Assembly: GCA_037442025.1 (NCBI GenBank)
Contig: JBBIRB010000020.1
Location: 1 to 46,671 of the forward strand
DNA length: 46,671 bases
Origin: UBA2287 sp037442025
Lineage (GTDB): Bacteria; Bacteroidota; Bacteroidia; Bacteroidales; Tenuifilaceae
Reading direction: 5' to 3'
The position numbers and the translations under genes are program-made. Shown here piece by piece: positions 42,417-46,671 of the stretch (positions are counted from its first letter, which is position 1; every line of letters begins with the position of its first letter). Under the pieces are notes generated by a model. The model saw only the letters and a program-made list of their open reading frames with translations, was not told the origin of the DNA and searched no databases.

Positions 42417-44927
42417 ATGCAAAAATTCCTTAGCCTTCTATTAACTTTTTGTTTTTTGGTCGTGCAACTATACTCGCAAAACCAACCAATTACTAAGGCC
42501 AATTACGAATTGGCCTCCAAGTATTCGCCAGCACGCATTCGTAAAATGGTTTTCAGCGGTGGAGTCGATGCCCATTGGCTTAAAAACAGCGATCGGTTTT
42601 GGTACGAATTTGAAACAAGCAATGGTAAAAGTTACTTTTTAGTTGATCCGGCAAAGCGAACCAAAACCCCCATTTTCGACAATGCTAAATTGGCAGCAGA
42701 AATATCGCGACTTACAGGCGACCCTTTCGATGCACAGAATTTACCCATTAAGAATTTGAAATTTCTCGATGACGAGAATACCATTCGATTTGAAATACAA
42801 AGCACTCTGGTTGATGAGGATAAAAAGGATGAAGAAGAGGACGATATGACCGAAGAACAGGGAAACAGCAGCCGTGGGAAGAACGACAAACCAAAGAAAA
42901 AAACCTGGTTTTTCGACTTCAGCCTGAGAACTGGAAAAGTGGTTATGCTCGATGATTATAAAAAGCCCAAGGATAGACCCGATTGGGCAAATATATCGCC
43001 CGATGGCCAAAAGGTTGTTTTTGCCAAGAAACACAATCTGTATTGGATGGACAAGGAGAGCTACGATAAATTTTTGAAAAATAAAAAGGATTCAACTATC
43101 GTTGAGAAGCAACTAACCTTTGATGGAGAAAAGGATTACAGCTATGGAGGTATTGGTAGAGAGGAGGACAACGAAGAAGAGAAGAAAAATATTGATAAGC
43201 GCAAATCGGCTTTCATTCTTTGGTCGCCCGATTCAAAAATGTTTGCTCTAACCCGAAGCGATAACCGCAAGGTTAAGGATTTATGGGTAATTAAAACCCT
43301 AACGAATCCGCGTCCAACAATTGAAACTTATAAGTACCACATGCCCGGAGAAAAGGATGCCCCCAAAATGGAAATTTTAGTCTTCAATTTTTCCGACTCC
43401 ATTCCTGTTCGTGTTAAAGCAGAGGCATTTCCCGATCAAACCCTTTCGCTTCAGGCAAAGCCTCAACTTCAGAAACAACGCGACGAGGATTACGTGGCCC
43501 GCCAATGGTTATCCGATTCTCCAAATAAGTTCTATTTCACACGTACTTCACGCGACCTGAAGCGAATTGATATTTGCGAAGCAAATCCTTTCACAGGCGA
43601 TGTTAGGATAATTATTGAAGAAAGGTTCAATACCTATGTTGAAACCCGTCCGCTTGGGCTAGTAAATGGAGGTAAAGAACTTATCCATTGGTCGGAACGC
43701 GATGGTTGGGGACATTTTTACCTACACGATTCGAATGGTAAACTGAAAAACCAAATTACATCGGGACCATACCACTGCGAGCGAATAGTTGGTATTGATG
43801 AATTAAACAGAATTCTGTATTTCACTGCAAATGCAAAAGAGATTAACGAGGATCCTTACTACGAACATTTATATCGTGTTAACTTCGACGGTTCGGGACT
43901 TATGCTGTTGAACCCCGGCAACTTTAATCATAGCGTGAGCATGAACGATAACCAAAGGTTTTTTGTCAACAACTTTTCGAGGGTTAACACCACCCCAAAA
44001 TCGGAGCTGTGCGATAGTAAAGGGAATAAAATAATGGACCTAGAAACTGCCGACCTAAGCCTTCTTATGGCTACAGGTTACAAGTTTCCTGAACCCTTTA
44101 CTGTAAAAGCCGACGATGGGAGAACCGATTTGTATGGTGTAATGTACAAACCTTTCGATTTCGATTCAACCAAGCTCTACCCCATTATTCTGTATGTTTA
44201 TCCAGGCCCCCAAACCGAGGCAGTTGATAAATCGTTCTCGGCCCGAATGGATCGAACCGACCGACTGGCTCAAATGGGATTTATTGTTATTACTATTGGA
44301 AATCGTGGAGGCCATCCAAACCGATCGAAATGGTACCATAACTATGGCTACGGCAACCTTCGTAACTATGGCTTAGCCGATAAAAAAGTTGCAGTAGAGC
44401 AATTGGCTAATAGGTACAGATTCATCGATATTAGCAAGGTTGGTATACATGGCCACTCAGGTGGTGGGTTCATGTCAACTGCTGCTATGCTGGTTTATCC
44501 CGATTTCTTTAAGGTGGCTGTATCAAACGCAGGTAACCACGAAAACAATATTTACAACCGTTGGTGGAGCGAGAAGCACCACGGTGTTAAAGAAATTACC
44601 GACACCACGGGTAAAACGAAATTTGAGTATAGCATCGACAAAAACTCCGATTTGGCCAAGAACCTTAAAGGGAAACTTTTACTAACAACAGGAGAAATAG
44701 ATAATAACGTTCATCCCGGGTTAACCTACAGAATGGCTAATGCTCTGATTAAAGCCAATAAGCGCTTCGATTTCTTTATTTACCCCGGCCAGCGACACGG
44801 CTATGGCGACATGACCGAATACCATTTCTGGCTTACTGCCGATTACTTCGCAAAACACCTAATTGGCGACTTCTCAAATAGTGTTGACATTATTGAAATG
44901 AATCGGGATATTGAATTGAAAAGATAA
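42417..44927 (+). CDS. S9-family (DPP IV-like) exported peptidase
   Basis: An 836-residue protein. Signal peptide about 1-20 (ends Q-L-Y-S-Q). N-terminal beta-propeller region (about 40-580), including a highly acidic/charged insert (about 120-155). C-terminal alpha/beta hydrolase with S681 in G-H-S-G-G-G, D762 in E-I-D-N-N-V-H and H794 in Q-R-H-G-Y. Such enzymes remove dipeptides in the periplasm or on the surface. ATG 42417 is chosen because the signal peptide begins there; an in-frame upstream ATG at 42330 would bury it. Confidence 0.85.
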   Translation: MQKFLSLLLTFCFLVVQLYSQNQPITKANYELASKYSPARIRKMVFSGGVDAHWLKNSDRFWYEFETSNGKSYFLVDPAKRTKTPIFDNAKLAAEISRLTGDPFDAQNLPIKNLKFLDDENTIRFEIQSTLVDEDKKDEEEDDMTEEQGNSSRGKNDKPKKKTWFFDFSLRTGKVVMLDDYKKPKDRPDWANISPDGQKVVFAKKHNLYWMDKESYDKFLKNKKDSTIVEKQLTFDGEKDYSYGGIGREEDNEEEKKNIDKRKSAFILWSPDSKMFALTRSDNRKVKDLWVIKTLTNPRPTIETYKYHMPGEKDAPKMEILVFNFSDSIPVRVKAEAFPDQTLSLQAKPQLQKQRDEDYVARQWLSDSPNKFYFTRTSRDLKRIDICEANPFTGDVRIIIEERFNTYVETRPLGLVNGGKELIHWSERDGWGHFYLHDSNGKLKNQITSGPYHCERIVGIDELNRILYFTANAKEINEDPYYEHLYRVNFDGSGLMLLNPGNFNHSVSMNDNQRFFVNNFSRVNTTPKSELCDSKGNKIMDLETADLSLLMATGYKFPEPFTVKADDGRTDLYGVMYKPFDFDSTKLYPIILYVYPGPQTEAVDKSFSARMDRTDRLAQMGFIVITIGNRGGHPNRSKWYHNYGYGNLRNYGLADKKVAVEQLANRYRFIDISKVGIHGHSGGGFMSTAAMLVYPDFFKVAVSNAGNHENNIYNRWWSEKHHGVKEITDTTGKTKFEYSIDKNSDLAKNLKGKLLLTTGEIDNNVHPGLTYRMANALIKANKRFDFFIYPGQRHGYGDMTEYHFWLTADYFAKHLIGDFSNSVDIIEMNRDIELKR

Positions 44928-44951
44928 ATTTTTTTATTTGTATTTGTCTAG

Positions 44952-44986
44952 AAGCGGCTGTTTAGATAATAAACAGTCGCTTTTTA
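44952..44986 (+). terminator. intrinsic terminator after the S9 peptidase gene
   Basis: AAGCGGCTGTTTA (44952-44964) pairs with TAAACAGTCGCTT (44970-44982), 13 bp with one G-T pair, loop GATAA, then a T-run. It lies 25 bp after the stop codon. Confidence 0.8.
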
Positions 44987-45130
44987 TTAGCAAATACCCT
45001 TGGCAATTGCCACAATATTTTCGGCCCTTCCCATGGTGTAAAGGTGAATTTTCGTACCTCTTTCGCGAATTGGTATTATTGAGACCCTTCTGCTTAGCAA
45101 TTCTGCGTGAAAAGAAATTCGGAAATTATT
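44987..45130 (-). pseudogene. probable metF (methylenetetrahydrofolate reductase) 3' remnant
   Basis: Behind metX on the same strand, a frame of 47 codons stays open to TAA at 44987-44989. Its last 24 codons read R-G-T-K-I-H-L-Y-T-M-G-R-A-E-N-I-V-A-I-A-K-G-I-C, closely resembling the C-terminal end of methylenetetrahydrofolate reductases (H-F-Y-T-x-x-R-A-E pattern). No sensible start codon exists: upstream the frame enters metX in another register. Interpreted as a decayed metX-metF pair, of which only the 3' end of the second gene remains. Recognised from memory of the family; chance resemblance is possible. Confidence 0.4.
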
Positions 45131-46119
45131 TCACTTAACTTCTCACTTTCAATCAGAAACCCATCGTGACCAAAGTCGGAGTCGATTTCGGCGTAAATGG
45201 CATTTGGAATGTACTCTGCCAATCGTTTTTGCTCAATGGGCGGAAAAAGAATATCCGACGAAATACCAACGCAAAGCGTTTTAGCCTTTATGCTGGCAAA
45301 TGCCTTTTCGAAACTTCCACGACCACGGGCAGCATTGTGAGTATCCTGACTTCGTGTAATTGAGTAGTAGCAATGCGCACTGAATCGATCCACCAACTTT
45401 TTACCCTGATAGCGTTGGTAGCTCGATGCACGGAAATCGGTAACCTTTTTGTTATCCTTTTCGGATTGAGTAATATTGTAAGCCTCGTACCCACGGTAGC
45501 TGAGGAGACCAAGGCCTCGTGCTGCAGCCAATCCCGCCTTACCTCCATTTGGATCGCCATTGAAGAAAGATGCATCGGCTTCGATGGACATACGCTCAGT
45601 TTCGTTAATAGCTATGGCCCAAGGGGTTTGCATATAGGTTGTTGCCACAAGCATCATATTTTCGAATCTTCCGGGATGCTGAATTGCCCATTCCATACTC
45701 TGAAAACCGCCAATTGAACCGCCGGTTACGAGGTAAATCTTTTCAATTCCAAGATATTGTCGCAACACCTCATGGGCTTTAGCCCAATCGCGAATGGTAA
45801 CCAACGGAAAATCGTTTAGCCATTGCTTTCCAGTTTTGGGATTGATACTCAAAGCACCCGTTGTACCGTAGCAGCTGCCAAGAATATTGGCACAAACCAA
45901 AGTGTACCTGTCGGGGTCGAAAAGTTTTCCTTTTCCAACCATTCCAGGCCACCAGTCCTCGGCATCGGAGTTGGCGGTAAGGGCATGGCAAATCCATATT
46001 ACAGGCTTCGATTTATCGATAACCTCCTCGGAAATATGGTAGCAAATTTCAATATCGAAGAGCGATTGCCCCGATTCCAACTTAAATTCGCCCTTATGGG
46101 TGTAGGTTTTTTTGAACAT
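45094..46119 (-). CDS. metX: homoserine O-acetyltransferase
   Basis: A 341-residue alpha/beta hydrolase-fold enzyme. The nucleophile S135 is in G-G-S-I-G-G-F-Q, with D289 (S-S-D-I-L-F-P) and H318 (F-G-H-D-G-F) completing the triad. C-H-A-L-T-A-N-S-D-A (about 44-53) and N-I-L-G-S-C-Y-G-T-T-G (about 78-88) are MetX signatures. It acetylates homoserine in methionine synthesis (some relatives use succinyl-CoA). No other methionine gene is intact next to it; the fragment behind it looks like a metF end. The upstream leader is long and structured. Confidence 0.9.
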   Translation of the reverse strand: MFKKTYTHKGEFKLESGQSLFDIEICYHISEEVIDKSKPVIWICHALTANSDAEDWWPGMVGKGKLFDPDRYTLVCANILGSCYGTTGALSINPKTGKQWLNDFPLVTIRDWAKAHEVLRQYLGIEKIYLVTGGSIGGFQSMEWAIQHPGRFENMMLVATTYMQTPWAIAINETERMSIEADASFFNGDPNGGKAGLAAARGLGLLSYRGYEAYNITQSEKDNKKVTDFRASSYQRYQGKKLVDRFSAHCYYSITRSQDTHNAARGRGSFEKAFASIKAKTLCVGISSDILFPPIEQKRLAEYIPNAIYAEIDSDFGHDGFLIESEKLSEIISEFLFTQNC

Positions 46120-46343
46120 AAAAGACTTTTAATATAACCCAATGATGATTAATGAAAAAACGAAATTAGGATCATTAACTTCTATTACTTCAAAAAATCA
46201 AAAATTGTAATTCGAAATTCATAACTCACTGAACTATAAAAACAAAAATAGGGGATTATCCCCGAAAGCTTAGCCTCGCTGAACTTCAATACATGCCTGT
46301 TGTAGGTTTGCTTTGTAAGCTGCATACAGCATGAGCAAAAGTA
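46120..46343 (-). promoter_or_regulatory. long structured leader of metX
   Basis: On the minus strand TACTTTTG (46343-46336) is an exact -7 element, with no TTTG at normal distance upstream. Transcription from there gives a leader of about 210 nt. It contains an imperfect hairpin near 46293-46333 (CATGCTGT against ACAGGCATG) and GGGG-ATAAT-CCCC (46263-46251) followed by TATTTTTGTTTTTA, the form of an attenuator terminator. I do not recognise a known SAM riboswitch class. No gene is visible here. Confidence 0.4.
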
Positions 46344-46625
46344 CGAAATAAACTTGCTGGGCTGTTGGTTTTAAAAAAGTAAAAAAACCTTGTTGAAACT
46401 AAAGGTATCAATATCATAGTAAATGAGCATTTGTTGGTTATTATTATATGGCATTGACGGCAGGAACACATTTGATTACGAAGCTTTTTGCTAATATAAG
46501 CCTTGCAATTCGACGTCGAATTCTAAAAAAGATTGTAATAACTCGGGGGTGCTAAGTCCAATGGGTTTTTACCGTTTGCTGTGTGAGTTTAGTTTTTTTT
46601 TAAAATTTAATACAAAATCCTCAAC
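46344..46625. other. gene-free stretch upstream of metX with a palindrome
   Basis: I see no coding region or RNA gene in this AT-rich stretch. It contains a perfect 16-bp palindrome AATTCGACGTCGAATT (46507-46522), a possible protein-binding site; no T-run follows it on either strand, so it is not an intrinsic terminator. Confidence 0.4.
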
Positions 46626-46654
46626 TTTGGGCTATGGGTTAATTTCTATATTTG
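46626..46654 (+). promoter_or_regulatory. consensus promoter for a gene beyond the right edge
   Basis: TTTG at 46626-46629 and TATATTTG at 46647-46654, 17 bp apart, match the Bacteroidota promoter exactly. Start expected near 46661. The gene it drives lies outside the window. Confidence 0.65.
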
Positions 46655-46671
46655 CACTTCCATTTAATAAT

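Noticed and set aside
44938..45138. Small plus-strand open frame over the S9 terminator and metX 3' end
   Set aside because: It crosses a strong terminator hairpin and overlaps the opposite strand's better coding signal.
46120..46343. Known SAM-I or SAM-II riboswitch in front of metX
   Set aside because: The conserved cores of these classes could not be found in either orientation, so only a generic structured leader is claimed.
46286..46471. 61-codon minus-strand open frame upstream of metX
   Set aside because: Low-complexity, no domain, no start context; it overlaps the leader and promoter-like sequence of metX.

Overview
This window looks like the chromosome of a member of the Bacteroidota, most likely a free-living Bacteroidales/Marinilabiliales-type organism; that placement is an inference. 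The evidence is AT-rich DNA, starts without clear Shine-Dalgarno sequences, promoters of the Bacteroidota type (TTTG, about 15-20 nt, then TAnnTTTG), and families typical of the phylum: S46 dipeptidyl-peptidase, TGS/uridine-kinase fusion, WbqC, SiaB/DUF6272 and SiaC/DUF1987. I see no tRNA, rRNA, CRISPR array, prophage or intact insertion sequence. The genes are mostly housekeeping and secreted enzymes, interrupted by several small regulatory or metabolic modules.

Layout. At 0-3.8 kb a PLP-dependent enzyme cut by the left edge is divergent from an AsnC/Lrp regulator, followed by two tandem proteins that each contain two SiaB-like (GHKL-type) kinase domains. At 3.8-10.2 kb lie a YgfK-type multidomain redox protein, an FNR-like four-cysteine regulator and, across a perfect FNR-box palindrome, a sulfur module: a sulfide:quinone-oxidoreductase-like flavoprotein, a single-cysteine DsrC/TusE protein and a DsrE2-like protein, closed by a strong terminator. 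At 10.3-14 kb are tatC, a MobB-like P-loop protein, a FemAB/GNAT-like protein, a MobA/MocA-like nucleotidyltransferase and a WbqC protein. An ABC-F ATPase faces them.

At 16-19.9 kb a LexA-like (XRE plus S24) regulator is directly followed by a radical-SAM DNA modification/repair protein, then by an exported ankyrin protein and a lipoprotein. At 20-24.7 kb a minus-strand run encodes a serine hydrolase, a dihydroorotate-dehydrogenase-like protein, a class II photolyase and a nucleotide pyrophosphatase-like lipoprotein. At 24.9-34 kb are an M13 peptidase, a YyaL-type thioredoxin-fold protein, a LysM/periplasmic-binding protein, a DPP7-type S46 peptidase and an outer-membrane barrel.

The right part holds plsY, truA, siaC, smpB, miaA, a TGS-nucleoside kinase, recG, a DPP IV-like S9 peptidase and metX, with an apparent metF 3' remnant behind metX and a long structured leader in front of it.

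The strongest candidates for unusual biology are: (1) the FNR-box-controlled SQR-DsrC-DsrE2 module; (2) the duplicated two-domain SiaB proteins with an orphan SiaC 33 kb away; (3) the self-cleaving-repressor/radical-SAM repair pair with a palindrome placed between its promoter elements; and (4) six of the seven convergent gene junctions, which overlap, abut or leave at most 14 bp.
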